Positions 23,665 to 33,825 of a DNA stretch of 64,000 bases are shown piece by piece. This DNA comes from Nevskiales bacterium. GTDB taxonomy: Bacteria > Pseudomonadota > Gammaproteobacteria > Steroidobacterales > GCA-2729495. Position numbers and translations under genes: made by a program. The notes under the pieces are model-generated. The model searched no databases and was not told the DNA's origin. It saw only the letters and a program-made list of their open reading frames with translations. Location: the NCBI GenBank assembly GCA_011526045.1, contig WYBE01000002.1:62001-126000 (forward strand), in the 5' to 3' direction. The first letter of the stretch is position 1, and each line of letters begins with the position of its first letter.

Positions 23665-26289
23665 ATGGCGGGACAGGAATTTTTTTTACAGGTAAGCGCC
23701 GCGCTGCCCGACAAGCTCCGGCGGCTCACTGATCTTGCCGGCAATCTCTGGTTCAGCTGGCACCGTCCGACGCGACAGCTCTTCGCGCTGCTCGACCGTG
23801 AGCTGTGGTGGCGCGTCGGCCGCAATCCGAAGGTATTCCTGCGGTGCGTGGATCAGGCCGTACTGAACATGGCAGCCGGGAACGAGACGTTTCTCGGCGC
23901 TTACCGGCGTGTGCTGGCCGAGTTCGACTCCTACCTGGACCAGACGCTGACGGGCTACATGCCGGCCGGTCTGGCCAAGGATGACCTCGTCGCCTATTTC
24001 TGTGCCGAATACGGGTTTCACGACAGCGTGCCGCTGTACTCCGGCGGACTCGGCATCCTCGCGGGCGATCATTGCAAGACCGCCAGCGACATGCGCCTGC
24101 CGTTCGTCGCCGTCGGCCTGCTCTACCGGCAGGGCTACTTCACGCAGCGCATCGACGAGCACGGCCACCAGATCGCGGAGTACCGCTACACGCCGGCCGA
24201 CGACATTCCAGTCACGCCGCTTCGCAACGACGCCGGCCAGGACGTCCTGGTGCAGGTCCGATTCCCGGGCCGCAGCGTCAGTGTCAGGATCTGGCGCGCA
24301 GCGGTCGGGCGCGTGACGGTGCTGCTGCTCGACACCGATGTGTGCCAGAACGAAGACGCGGATCGCACCATCACCCAGGTCCTGTACGGCGGCGACCAGG
24401 CCATGCGGATCCAGCAGGAAATCGTGCTGGGCATCGGTGGCGTGCGGGCGCTACGGGCCGCCGGCTTCAAGCCGACCGTGTGGCACATCAACGAGGGACA
24501 CCCCGCGTTTCAGGTCATCGAGCGCGCCCGCGAACTGATGGCACAGGACCTGCCGTTCGCCGCAGCGCTCGAGGAAGTGGCGGCCTCCACCGTATTCACG
24601 ACCCACACGCCGGTGGTCGCGGGTCACGACGTGTTTCCGCGTGAACTGGTCCTGCGGTATTTCCAGGACAAGATCAAGGACCTCGGCATATCCGACGAGG
24701 CTTTTCTCCGTCTTGGCCAGCACGACGACCAGCAACACCAGTTCAACATGACCCGGCTCGCGGTCTCGGGCTCGCGCTCGGTGAACGGTGTCAGCGCGAT
24801 TCACGGCAGCGTTTCCTCCGAGATCCTCTCCAGCGCCTGGCCCAACGTGCGCCCGCAGGAGAATCCCGTCGGTTACGTCACCAACGGCGTGCATGTCCCG
24901 ACCTTCATGCGCGAGGAATGGACGGAACTGCTGGGGCAGCACCTGGGTGCCTCCTGGCACTACGAGCTGATGGACCGCCAGCTCATGCAGAACATCATGG
25001 ACATTCCGGACGGGCGGTTCTGGTACGTGAACCAGCGCGTAAAGAGCGAAATGCTCAATGCGCTGCGCAACCGCATCGAGCGGCAGCACGTGCGAAACCG
25101 GGTCAGCAGCGCGCACATCCACCGGCTCATGAAAAACATCGACCCGGAGAACCCGAACGTCCTCACGATCGGCTTCGCGCGCCGCTTCGCGACCTACAAG
25201 CGCCACACGCTGCTGCTGACCGACCTCGGCTGGCTGAAGGAGATCGTCGACAAGGAGGAGCGCCCGGTCGTGTTCATCTTTGCGGGCAAGGCACATCCGG
25301 CCGACGAACCCGGTCAGCGACTGATGCACGAGGTCCACCAGATCGCGAACCAGCCGGAGTTCTTCGGCAAGATCCTGCTGGTCGAAGGCTACGACATCGA
25401 CCTCGGCAGCCTGCTCACCTCCGGAGTGGACGTCTGGTTGAACAACCCGATCTACCCGATGGAGGCCAGCGGCACCTCGGGCATGAAGGCGGCCATCAAC
25501 GGCACCGTCAACCTGAGCGTGCTCGACGGCTGGTGGGCCGAAGGTTACGACGGCAGCAACGGCTGGGCCATTCCACCGGCGTCGAATCACCGTGATGATG
25601 GCGACCGCAACCGCCAGGACGCCCGGACGCTGTACGAGATCCTGCAGGACGACGTGATCCCGCTGTACTACCGCCGTGACGAGAAGCTCGGTTACTCGCC
25701 CGGCTGGGTCCAGATCTGCAAGCGCTCGATGGCCTCGGTGCTGCCCCATTTCAACAGCAACCGGCTGCTGCACGATTACGCTTGCTGCTTCTATGGGCCC
25801 GCAGCCGCGCACGGTCGCAAGATCGCGGCGCAGGCTCATGTGCCCGCCCGTGAACTCGCGGACTGGAAGGCACGCGTGCGCGAGGCGTGGCCGGGGATCA
25901 GCCTGCGGATCATCCAGCCGGTCACCGCGCGGGTGGAGTTCGACCAGGCCGTGCAATTCGACGTCGTCGTGCAACTGAACGGATTGTCGCCCCAGGACGT
26001 GCGTGTCGAATGCGTGTTGCACCGGGAAACCTGCTCGCACCTGGCGGTGCCGGTCAAGCAGTACTCGCAGCATGGCCGGGTGCGCGACGGGGTGCGGTAC
26101 GTGGGCGACGAAGCGGTGTTCGTTGCGCCCTTCGCGCCCTCCGGCGAGGCCAGCGCCAGCGGCGAGTGCGGTTACCGGCTCGAACTCGTTCCACCCTGGT
26201 GCGGGGCGCTGCGCTACGAGATTCGCGCGATGCCGCAGCACGCCTGCCTGTCCACGCCCTACGAGACCGGCCTGATGCGCTGGCTGTAG
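23665..26289 (+). CDS. glgP: glycogen/alpha-glucan phosphorylase
   Basis: The 874-residue enzyme releases glucose 1-phosphate from alpha-1,4-glucans using phosphate and pyridoxal phosphate. It belongs to the shorter, non-classical GlgP group: FCAEYGFHDSVPLYSGGLGI and AGDHCKTASDM near the N-terminus, WHINEGHPAF and THTPVVAGHDVF in the middle, and the PLP-lysine block EASGTSGMKAAINGTVN. The ATG at 23665 follows GGAGG by nine bases; a GTG 36 bases earlier is less likely. A C-terminal domain after residue 700 (ARVEFDQAVQFDVVVQLNG) is an added beta-sandwich. It is followed after 17 bases by glgX. Confidence 0.95.
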   Translation: MAGQEFFLQVSAALPDKLRRLTDLAGNLWFSWHRPTRQLFALLDRELWWRVGRNPKVFLRCVDQAVLNMAAGNETFLGAYRRVLAEFDSYLDQTLTGYMPAGLAKDDLVAYFCAEYGFHDSVPLYSGGLGILAGDHCKTASDMRLPFVAVGLLYRQGYFTQRIDEHGHQIAEYRYTPADDIPVTPLRNDAGQDVLVQVRFPGRSVSVRIWRAAVGRVTVLLLDTDVCQNEDADRTITQVLYGGDQAMRIQQEIVLGIGGVRALRAAGFKPTVWHINEGHPAFQVIERARELMAQDLPFAAALEEVAASTVFTTHTPVVAGHDVFPRELVLRYFQDKIKDLGISDEAFLRLGQHDDQQHQFNMTRLAVSGSRSVNGVSAIHGSVSSEILSSAWPNVRPQENPVGYVTNGVHVPTFMREEWTELLGQHLGASWHYELMDRQLMQNIMDIPDGRFWYVNQRVKSEMLNALRNRIERQHVRNRVSSAHIHRLMKNIDPENPNVLTIGFARRFATYKRHTLLLTDLGWLKEIVDKEERPVVFIFAGKAHPADEPGQRLMHEVHQIANQPEFFGKILLVEGYDIDLGSLLTSGVDVWLNNPIYPMEASGTSGMKAAINGTVNLSVLDGWWAEGYDGSNGWAIPPASNHRDDGDRNRQDARTLYEILQDDVIPLYYRRDEKLGYSPGWVQICKRSMASVLPHFNSNRLLHDYACCFYGPAAAHGRKIAAQAHVPARELADWKARVREAWPGISLRIIQPVTARVEFDQAVQFDVVVQLNGLSPQDVRVECVLHRETCSHLAVPVKQYSQHGRVRDGVRYVGDEAVFVAPFAPSGEASASGECGYRLELVPPWCGALRYEIRAMPQHACLSTPYETGLMRWL

Positions 26290-26306
26290 CCGGCGCTGTT
26301 GCAGTC

Positions 26307-28388
26307 GTGTCCGCCGGTCCGTTCAGAATCCTTCCCGGCGAGCCGTTTCCCACCGGTACCAGCGTCAGCGCCACGGGCGTGAATTTCGTGGCGTTCAGCC
26401 GCAACGCCACCGCGGTCTCACTCCTGCTCTTCGAAGCGGCGCGCGACACCGAGCCACTGCAGATCATCGATCTCGACCCGGTACAGAACCGCACGTTCTT
26501 CTTCTGGCATGTGCTGGTCGACGGTGCCCGGCCGGGGCTCTGGTACGCCTGGCAGGTGGACGGCCCAGGCGACACCGTGCGCACCGGATTCCGCTTCGAT
26601 CGGCGCCGCGAATTGCTCGACCCATGGACCCGCGTCGTGAGCGACGAGCACTGGAACCGCGCCCTCGCCTGCCGGCCGGAGCGACCGCAGACGAACTTTC
26701 GCGCCCAGGTCACGGGCCACGACGATTACGACTGGGAAGGCGACACCCCACTCAACCACCGCATGGAGGACAGCATCCTCTACGAGATGCACGTCGGCGG
26801 ATTCACGCGCCACGCCTCCTCCCGTGTTGCGGCCCCCGGCACCTTCGGCGCCATCATCGAGAAGATTCCGTACCTGCAGAGCCTCGGGATCACCGACGTG
26901 GAACTGATGCCGGTGATGGCATTCGACGCCCAGGACGTGCCCACCGGGACCGCGGCGCTCGGACTGCGCAACTACTGGGGATACAGCCCGATCGCGTTCT
27001 TCGCCCTGCACCCGCAGTTCTGCGGCACCGCCGACGGACGATGTGAGTTCCGCGACATGGTAAAGGCCCTGCACCGGGCAGGCATCGGGGTGATCCTCGA
27101 CGTGGTGTTCAATCACACGGCCGAAGGCGGCGCAGACGGCCCGGTCATCGGCTTCAAGGGATTCGGCAACGAGATCTTCTACCATCTCGACCCGGCAGAC
27201 CGGCGCCGCTACCGGGACTACTCCGGCTGCGGCAACACCGTCAACTGCAATCACCCGCTGGTTTCACGCTACATCGTGCAGTGCCTGGAGTACTGGGTGC
27301 GCGAAATGCACGTGGACGGCTTCCGGTTCGATCTCGCGAGCGTGCTCGCGCGCGGCGAAGACGGCAACCCGATGTATCACGCGCCGGTGCTCTGGAACAT
27401 CGAGTTCTCCGAGACACTCGCCCATACGCGCCTCATCGCCGAAGCCTGGGATGCCGCCGGGCTGTATCAGGTCGGCGAGTTTCCAGGCTTTCGCTGGGCG
27501 GAGTGGAACGGGCGCTACCGCGATTCCATCCGCCGCTTCGTGCGCGGCGACACCGGTCTCATCGGCGAAACGGCGTCGCGCATCAGCGGGAGCAGTGACC
27601 TGTACGCCCCGGGCGGCGGGCTACCCATCAACAGCGTCAACTTCGTCACCTGCCACGACGGCTTCACCCTCGCCGACCTCGTCAGCTACAACCATCGCCA
27701 CAACGAACGCAATGGCGAGGACAACCGCGATGGCGCCAACGAAAACTTCAGCTGGAACTGCGGCGTGGAAGGCCCGACCGATGACCCGGCCGTGCGCGCG
27801 CTGCGCCGCCAGCTCGTGCGCAACCACATGGCCCTGCTGCTTCTCTCCCAGGGCGCACCCATGCTGCTCGCCGGCGACGAGGTGCTGCGCACGCAGAAGG
27901 GCAACAACAACGCCTACTGCCAGGATAACGCCATCTCCTGGTTCGACTGGACACTGGTGGACCGCAACGCCGACTTCCTGCGCTTCGTGCGCGAGATGAT
28001 CCGCCTGCGTCGCCGGCACCGTTCGCTGCGCCGTACCCGTTTCCTCACGGGTGCGCCCGGCAGCGGCAACGAGGGGCTTCCGGACATCGCCTGGCACAGC
28101 GAAACGGGTCGGCCACCGGATTGGAACGCACGCACCACGCGCTACCTGGCGTTTACCCTCGCCGGCCGCGACACCGGCGAGCCGCCGCTGCATGTGATCA
28201 TGAACATGGGGCCAGCGCCCTTCGACGTGGCGCTGCCGGCGCTCGACGGTGCGGGATGGTTTCGTGCCGTGGACACTGCACGCGAGCCGCCCGGTGACAT
28301 CGCGGCACCGGAACAACAGGAACGTGCCGGTGCGCGCTGCATGGTCGCCGCCCGGTCGGTCGTCGTGCTGGAGGGGTGGAAAACCTGA
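26307..28388 (+). CDS. glgX: glycogen debranching enzyme GlgX
   Basis: GlgX removes maltotetraosyl branches from limit dextrins. The 693-residue product has the N-terminal carbohydrate-binding domain (SAGPFRILPGEPFPTGTSVS onward, with VNFVAFSRNA), then a GH13 barrel with VVFNHTAEGG, the nucleophile block DGFRFDLASVLAR, the acid block LIAEAWDAAG and SVNFVTCHDGFTLADLVSYN with NGEDNRDGANEN typical of GlgX. The GTG start 17 bases after glgP gives the correct domain start; the frame extends upstream only as overlap with glgP. Together the two enzymes mobilise glycogen. Confidence 0.95.
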   Translation: MSAGPFRILPGEPFPTGTSVSATGVNFVAFSRNATAVSLLLFEAARDTEPLQIIDLDPVQNRTFFFWHVLVDGARPGLWYAWQVDGPGDTVRTGFRFDRRRELLDPWTRVVSDEHWNRALACRPERPQTNFRAQVTGHDDYDWEGDTPLNHRMEDSILYEMHVGGFTRHASSRVAAPGTFGAIIEKIPYLQSLGITDVELMPVMAFDAQDVPTGTAALGLRNYWGYSPIAFFALHPQFCGTADGRCEFRDMVKALHRAGIGVILDVVFNHTAEGGADGPVIGFKGFGNEIFYHLDPADRRRYRDYSGCGNTVNCNHPLVSRYIVQCLEYWVREMHVDGFRFDLASVLARGEDGNPMYHAPVLWNIEFSETLAHTRLIAEAWDAAGLYQVGEFPGFRWAEWNGRYRDSIRRFVRGDTGLIGETASRISGSSDLYAPGGGLPINSVNFVTCHDGFTLADLVSYNHRHNERNGEDNRDGANENFSWNCGVEGPTDDPAVRALRRQLVRNHMALLLLSQGAPMLLAGDEVLRTQKGNNNAYCQDNAISWFDWTLVDRNADFLRFVREMIRLRRRHRSLRRTRFLTGAPGSGNEGLPDIAWHSETGRPPDWNARTTRYLAFTLAGRDTGEPPLHVIMNMGPAPFDVALPALDGAGWFRAVDTAREPPGDIAAPEQQERAGARCMVAARSVVVLEGWKT

Positions 28389-28566
28389 GGTTCAGCCGCA
28401 AGGTGTTGCGGTTCAGATCCCGGGACACCAAAGGTCGGCGCGCGATAGCGGTTGGTGAGCATCATTACAGCACGCCCGCTGATTGGCCCGAAACCGCGTC
28501 GGGGTGCTCTTCCCGCACGCGGCGGTGTATCCTTCGCGGTTCCGTACTGCCTACAAGCGAAGTGAC

Positions 28567-29715
28567 ATGACTGCCCAGAGTCGCCCGAACCGGCGGATAC
28601 AGCTCATCGGGTTGGCGGCGCTGGCCCTCGCCGCCGGCGGCTGCAAGACGCCTGACCAGGCCCCGCAGATGCTGCCGGAGGTCACCGTGGCGCAGCCGCT
28701 CGCGCGGCAGGTCACCGACTGGGACGAGTACACTGGCCGTCTGGCAGCCCCGGAAACCGTCGAGGTCCGCGCACGGGTCAGCGGCTACGTGAAAACGGCG
28801 CCTTTCAACGATGGCGCGATGGTCGCCAAAGGCGATCTCCTGTTCGTGATCGATCCGCGTCCCTACCGGGCCATCCTCGATGAGGCCCGCGCCACTCTGA
28901 CCGGCGCGCGCGCGCGCCTGGAACTCGCCGAGCGCGACCTCGAGCGGGCGAAGCAGTTGTTTTCCGCAAAAACCATCTCCGAGCGTGATCTCGACACGCG
29001 CACGGAGGAGCGCAAGGCCGCGGCCGCCGCCATCGCCGAGGCCGAGGCTCGGGTACAGGCCGCAGAGCTCGACCTCGAGTTCAGCGAAGTGCGCGCGCCG
29101 ATTGCCGGACGCGTCAGCCGCAAACTCGTGACCGTCGGCAATCTGGTGACCGGCGGGACCAAGGACGCGACGCTGCTCACGACCATCGTCTCCGTCGACC
29201 CCATCCACGTCTACGTCAACGCCGACGAGCGCGCCTACCTGCGTTACCAGCGCATGGTGCAGTCCGGCGAACGGCTGAGCGCGCGAGACCACCAGACCCC
29301 GGTGCGCCTGCAGCTTGCCGACGAGCAGGACTTCCCGCACCAGGGCTACGTGGATTTCATCGACAACCGGCTCGACCCGGCGACCGGCACGATCCAGGGG
29401 CGCGCGGTGTTTCCTAACCCCGACGGCGTGCTGGTGCCGGGGCTTTTCGCGCGGGTGCAGATCATTGGCGAAGGGCCCTACGATGCCCTGCTGGTACCCG
29501 ACGAGGCAATCGGCACGGACCAGACCCAACGCATCGTGTTCGTGGTCGGCAAGGATGACACGGTGCGCGCCGTGCCGGTGGTCCTCGGCCGCCAGGAAGG
29601 CACGCTGCGCGTCATCCGCTCCGGCGTGCAGGCCACCGACCGCGTCATCATCAACGGCCTGCAACGGGTCCGGCCGGGGGCAAAGGTGCGCCCGGTGCCC
29701 GGCCAGATCGGCTGA
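28567..29715 (+). CDS. RND efflux periplasmic adaptor lipoprotein
   Basis: The 382-residue protein is the membrane fusion subunit of an RND pump. It has a lipoprotein signal (LAALALAAGGC with the lipid-bearing Cys about residue 26), a barrel-sandwich region starting TGRLAAPETVEVRARVSGYV and split by a long hairpin helix of coiled-coil type (ARATLTGARARLELAERDLE and following), then the closing half VRAPIAGRVSRKLVTVGNLV. I used the ATG giving MTAQSRPN; a longer reading lacks a signal. Its stop overlaps the pump start (TGATG). Confidence 0.93.
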   Translation: MTAQSRPNRRIQLIGLAALALAAGGCKTPDQAPQMLPEVTVAQPLARQVTDWDEYTGRLAAPETVEVRARVSGYVKTAPFNDGAMVAKGDLLFVIDPRPYRAILDEARATLTGARARLELAERDLERAKQLFSAKTISERDLDTRTEERKAAAAAIAEAEARVQAAELDLEFSEVRAPIAGRVSRKLVTVGNLVTGGTKDATLLTTIVSVDPIHVYVNADERAYLRYQRMVQSGERLSARDHQTPVRLQLADEQDFPHQGYVDFIDNRLDPATGTIQGRAVFPNPDGVLVPGLFARVQIIGEGPYDALLVPDEAIGTDQTQRIVFVVGKDDTVRAVPVVLGRQEGTLRVIRSGVQATDRVIINGLQRVRPGAKVRPVPGQIG

Positions 29716-32700
29716 TGCGCTTCAGCGAATATTTCATCGACCGGCCGCGGTTTGCGGCCGTGGTATCCATCATCATCACGCTGGTGGGTGCGCTCTCCTA
29801 TTTCGGGCTGCCGGTCTCGCAGTATCCCGAGGTCGTGCCGCCGACCATCATCGTCAGCGCTTCCTATCCGGGCGCCAGTCCCGCGGTGATCGCCGACACC
29901 GTGGCCGCCCCCCTCGAGCAGGAGATAAACGGCGTCGAGAACATGCTCTACATGACGTCCTCGTCCACCACCGACGGCGCCATGTCACTGACCATCACCT
30001 TCGAGTCGGGCACCAACCTCGATATCGCCCAGGTCCAGGTGCAGAACCGCGTGGCGATCGCCGAGTCACGCCTGCCGGAGGAAGTGCGCCGCCTCGGCAT
30101 CGTCACGGAGAAGAGCTCTCCCGACCTGATGATCGTCGTCCACCTCGATTCACCCGACAACAGCCTGGACCAGCTCTACATCTCGAACTACGCGTTGCTG
30201 CGCATCCGTGACGTGCTCGCACGCATCGACGGTGTAGGCAGCATCACCGTGTTCGGCGCACGCGAGTACAGCATGAGGGTCTGGCTGGACCCTGACCGCA
30301 TGACCACGCTCAACGTCACGGCTGCGGATGTCGTTGCCGCGCTGCGCGCCCAGAACGTGCAGGTGGCGGGCGGAGCGCTCGGCGAACCACCGGTCGCAGG
30401 CGACAACGCATTCCAGGTGACCCTGAGCAGCCAGGGCCGGCTCGTGACGCCGGAGGAGTTCGGCGACGTCATCGTAAAAACCGGCGAGGACGGACGCCTG
30501 ATCCGGGTACGCGACTTCGCCCGCACCGAACTCGGCGCCCGCAGCTACCGTACTGCGAGCTATCTCGACGGGCGGCCGGCCGTGGCGATGGCGCATTTCC
30601 AGCGCCCGGGCAGCAATGCGCTCCAGACGGCCGCCGCGATCAAGGCCACCATGGCAGAGCTTTCGAAGGATTTTCCGAAGGGGTTGAACTACCAGATCGT
30701 GTACAACCCCACGGAGTTCATCGCCCAGTCCATCGAAGCGGTCTACGCGACCATTTTCGAGGCTACCGTGCTGGTGGTGCTGGTCATTGTGCTGTTCCTG
30801 CAGAACTGGCGCGCAGCCATCATCCCAGTGACGACCATCCCGGTATCGCTCATCGGTACTTTCGGCATCCTGGCCGCGCTCGGCTTCTCGCTGAACAACC
30901 TGACCCTGTTCGGCCTGGTGCTGGCCATCGGCATCGTCGTGGATGACGCCATCGTCGTGGTCGAGAACATCGAGCGCGACCTGGAGCGGGGCCTTGCGCC
31001 GCGCGAGGCTGCGCGCCACACCATGACCGAGGTCGGGCCGGCGCTGGTCTCGATCGCGCTGGTGCTGGCCGCGGTTTTCGTCCCGACCGCGTTCCTCGGC
31101 GGCATCAGCGGCGCATTCTTCCAGCAGTTTGGCGTGACCATCACCGCCGCGATGGTCATTTCGGCACTGAACTCCCTGACCCTAAGCCCGGCCCTCGGCG
31201 CGATCCTGCTGCAACCAGCGGGCGCCTCACCGGGTGGGGTCGAGCAGCGTGTGCAGCGACTGCTGCAGCCGGTGTTCAACGCGTTCAATCGCGCCTTCGA
31301 CGCCGTGCGTCGCGGTTATGCCCGTTCGGTGCGCGCGGTGGTTCGCCGGTCCGGCTATGCACTGGCTGCGTTCGTCGTGCTCCTTGCGGCTACCGCCGGC
31401 GCCCTTGCCGTCGTGCCCACCGGCTTCATCCCAGTGCAGGACCAGGGCTACCTGATCAGCATCGTGGAACTGCCGAAGGGCTCGTCACTCGATCGCACCA
31501 ATGCCGTCGTCAAGCGGGTCACGCAGATGTCCCTCGACACGCCTGGCGTGGAACACGTCGTCGCCTTCGCCGGCTTTTCGGTTGCGACGCAATCCAACCT
31601 GACTCAATCCGGCACGGTGTTCCTGGGGCTCACTCCATTCGAGGATCGCGGCTCGGATCTCAGCGCGACCGCGATCGCGGCCCGGTTGAACGCCGCGTTC
31701 AGCGAGATCCAGGAGGCGCAGATCCTGGTGATCCAGCCACCGCCCGTGCGCGGCATCGGCACCGGCAGTGACTTCAAGATGATGGTCGAAGACCATGGCG
31801 GCCAGGGCCTGCAGGCGCTGGAGGGCGCTACCTGGCAACTCGCCATGGCGGCCTCCGGCTCCGGCGAGGTGTCGCGTGCATTCACCACCTTCAGCACGTC
31901 CGCTCCCGAGTATTACCTCGACATCGACCGCACGCGCGCCGAAATGCTGAATGTGCCGGTCGCGAACGTATTCGAGACGCTGCAGGTGTACCTCGGCTCG
32001 ATGTACGTCAACGACTTCACGCTCCTCGGACGCAATTACCGGGTCACGGCTCAGGCGGATGCGCCGTTCCGGGTCTCACCCGATGACATCGCACGCCTGC
32101 GCACGCGCAACACCGAAGGCGGCATGGTGCCGCTCGGCTCGATCGTGACCGTGCGCGAATCCTCGGGGCCGGACCGTGTCGTGCGGCACAACGGCTACCC
32201 GGCTGCCGAACTGCAGATCGGCACGCCACCCGGGCGCAGCAGCGGCGATGTCCTCGCCTACATGAACCGGCTCGCCAACGCAGCATTGCCGCAGGGATTC
32301 GGCCACTCGTGGGTCGAACTCGCCTTCCAGCAACTCAAGACCTCGAGCTTCGGGTTGCTCATGTTCCCGTTGAGCGTGCTGTTCGTGTACCTGGTGCTCA
32401 CCGCTCTCTACGAGAGCTGGACGCTGCCCGTCACCATCGTGCTGATCGTGCCTCTGTGCCTGCTGTTCGCGCTCGTCGCGCTGCTCGTGCGGGGCATGGA
32501 CGTCAACATCCTGTCCCAGATCGGTTTCGTGGTCCTGGTCGCCCTCGCCTGCAAGAACGCCATCCTCATCGTGGAGTTCGCGCGCCAACGGGAAGTTGCG
32601 GGAGCCGACCCCGAGCATGCGGCGGTGGAAGCCGCGGAACTGCGTCTGCGACCCATTGTCATGACGTCGCTCGCATTCATCTTTGGCGTAATGCCGCTGG

Positions 32701-32867
32701 TGTGGGCCACCGGTGCCGGCGCGGCGATGCGCCAGGCGCTCGGCACCACGGTGTTTGGCGGCATGCTCGGCGTCACCGTGATCGGTCTGTACCTGACGCC
32801 GGTGTTCTACGTGGTGATCCGGCGCATGGTGATGCGTCGGGGCGCCGGCACTGCCGTGACGGCGTAA
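29715..32867 (+). CDS. RND multidrug efflux permease (HAE1/AcrB family)
   Basis: A full-length inner-membrane proton antiporter of 1050 residues: first helix in FIDRPRFAAVVSIIITLVGA, the porter sequences PPTIIVSASYPGASP and NGVENMLYMTSSSTTDG, and the TM4 block LAIGIVVDDAIVVVENIERD with the two proton-relay Asp residues. A second repeat starts near residue 545 and has FVVLVALACKNAILIVEFAR. The adaptor and permease are translationally coupled. No outer-membrane TolC-type gene follows, so the pump presumably borrows one. Most similar in pattern to MexF/OqxB-like pumps; the drug range is unknown. Confidence 0.95.
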   Translation: MRFSEYFIDRPRFAAVVSIIITLVGALSYFGLPVSQYPEVVPPTIIVSASYPGASPAVIADTVAAPLEQEINGVENMLYMTSSSTTDGAMSLTITFESGTNLDIAQVQVQNRVAIAESRLPEEVRRLGIVTEKSSPDLMIVVHLDSPDNSLDQLYISNYALLRIRDVLARIDGVGSITVFGAREYSMRVWLDPDRMTTLNVTAADVVAALRAQNVQVAGGALGEPPVAGDNAFQVTLSSQGRLVTPEEFGDVIVKTGEDGRLIRVRDFARTELGARSYRTASYLDGRPAVAMAHFQRPGSNALQTAAAIKATMAELSKDFPKGLNYQIVYNPTEFIAQSIEAVYATIFEATVLVVLVIVLFLQNWRAAIIPVTTIPVSLIGTFGILAALGFSLNNLTLFGLVLAIGIVVDDAIVVVENIERDLERGLAPREAARHTMTEVGPALVSIALVLAAVFVPTAFLGGISGAFFQQFGVTITAAMVISALNSLTLSPALGAILLQPAGASPGGVEQRVQRLLQPVFNAFNRAFDAVRRGYARSVRAVVRRSGYALAAFVVLLAATAGALAVVPTGFIPVQDQGYLISIVELPKGSSLDRTNAVVKRVTQMSLDTPGVEHVVAFAGFSVATQSNLTQSGTVFLGLTPFEDRGSDLSATAIAARLNAAFSEIQEAQILVIQPPPVRGIGTGSDFKMMVEDHGGQGLQALEGATWQLAMAASGSGEVSRAFTTFSTSAPEYYLDIDRTRAEMLNVPVANVFETLQVYLGSMYVNDFTLLGRNYRVTAQADAPFRVSPDDIARLRTRNTEGGMVPLGSIVTVRESSGPDRVVRHNGYPAAELQIGTPPGRSSGDVLAYMNRLANAALPQGFGHSWVELAFQQLKTSSFGLLMFPLSVLFVYLVLTALYESWTLPVTIVLIVPLCLLFALVALLVRGMDVNILSQIGFVVLVALACKNAILIVEFARQREVAGADPEHAAVEAAELRLRPIVMTSLAFIFGVMPLVWATGAGAAMRQALGTTVFGGMLGVTVIGLYLTPVFYVVIRRMVMRRGAGTAVTA

Positions 32868-33118
32868 TCCCCGGCCACGCTTCGCTTTGCAAGCAAAGAG
32901 ATCTGCGCCGGTCTGCGGGGACGCTTGCGAAGTCGATACGTTGGACCTGCGGGGAGTTTGCGGGCGGAGCTGCCTGTGTCCTCATCGGGCAGGCGCGAGT
33001 GATGGGGTGGCCCGGTCTCATACGTAGACGCCCCCGGGTGTCCTGCGGCAATCACGTAGAGCCGGGCAGGCGCGCGTCTGCGATGCTGAAACCAGTGTTC
33101 CTTGTCAGGTAGCTTGCC

Positions 33119-33658
33119 ATGGCCGGTTCCACCAAGAAGTCCAAGTATCGCGTGGCCCAGGTTCTGCATTGGCTGGGAGTGATCGTCATCGGCTTCAATC
33201 TGTTGTCCGGCTGGCGCCTCGACGGCTTCGAGCTCGAGATCCGGAAGGTGCTGCTGGCGATCCATTCCGGCGTCGGCACGTTCATCTTCTTCCTGATGCT
33301 GTTCCGATGGTGGTGGCGCCGCGAGCACCGACTCTACACGCCGCCCCGCTGGTGGAAGCGGCCATCGTTCGTCGTCCAGTGGGTGTTCTACCCGCTGGTG
33401 CTCACACAGGTGGTGATCGGGCTCGGCGTCGCGGCCTTCATCGGCTACGAAGTCCTCGGCTTCGGGATCATTCCCTATTCGTCCCTCGCCGCGGACAACG
33501 AGGCAATCTACGGGCGGTTCCTGCAGATGCACGACCTGATGGCGTGGCTGCTGATCACGCTGGTCGCGGTGCACGGGTTCGAGCGCTGGCGGACCATCTT
33601 CATCGACGACGTGGCCGAGGTGGTTCCGGTCAAGGCACAGGAACCGCTCGGCTCCTGA
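33119..33658 (+). CDS. cytochrome b561-like membrane protein
   Basis: The 179-residue product has four membrane helices with the histidines expected for two b-type haems: His17 (RVAQVLHWLG), His49 (LLAIHSGVGTF), and two in the last helices (LQMHDLMAWLLITLVAVHGF). Short b561 proteins of this family pass electrons, for example as superoxide:quinone oxidoreductases or partners of periplasmic enzymes. It stands alone and ends ten bases before a strong hairpin. The acceptor and donor cannot be read from sequence. Confidence 0.88.
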   Translation: MAGSTKKSKYRVAQVLHWLGVIVIGFNLLSGWRLDGFELEIRKVLLAIHSGVGTFIFFLMLFRWWWRREHRLYTPPRWWKRPSFVVQWVFYPLVLTQVVIGLGVAAFIGYEVLGFGIIPYSSLAADNEAIYGRFLQMHDLMAWLLITLVAVHGFERWRTIFIDDVAEVVPVKAQEPLGS

Positions 33659-33667
33659 CGGGCATTG

Positions 33668-33694
33668 CAGTCCCGCGGAATTCCCGCGGGACTG
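33668..33694. terminator. 11-bp perfect hairpin between convergent genes
   Basis: CAGTCCCGCGG (33668-33678) and CCGCGGGACTG (33684-33694) form a perfect stem around AATTC, ten bases past the b561 stop. It lies between that gene and the converging dipeptidase gene. It has no T tract, so it is probably a bidirectional or Rho-assisted end, or protects the transcript end. A second perfect inverted repeat, GCTGATCGG/CCGATCAGC at 33811-33830, overlaps the dipeptidase stop codon. Confidence 0.55.
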
Positions 33695-33825
33695 TGCACC
33701 CGGCGCCGCTCACCCGGCGTATCGGCCGCGGCAAAGGCAACCCGTCTCCGCCCGGATCCTGAGTCTGCGCCCAGCCGCGGCGCTCCCGTTCGTCCCAGCC
33801 GTTCGTCCCAGCTGATCGGCCCCGA

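Noticed and set aside
24451-26241. Minus-strand frame of about 600 codons opposite glgP
   Set aside because: Shadow of a GC-rich gene; no recognisable motifs and no ribosome-binding site, while glgP is complete in the other strand.
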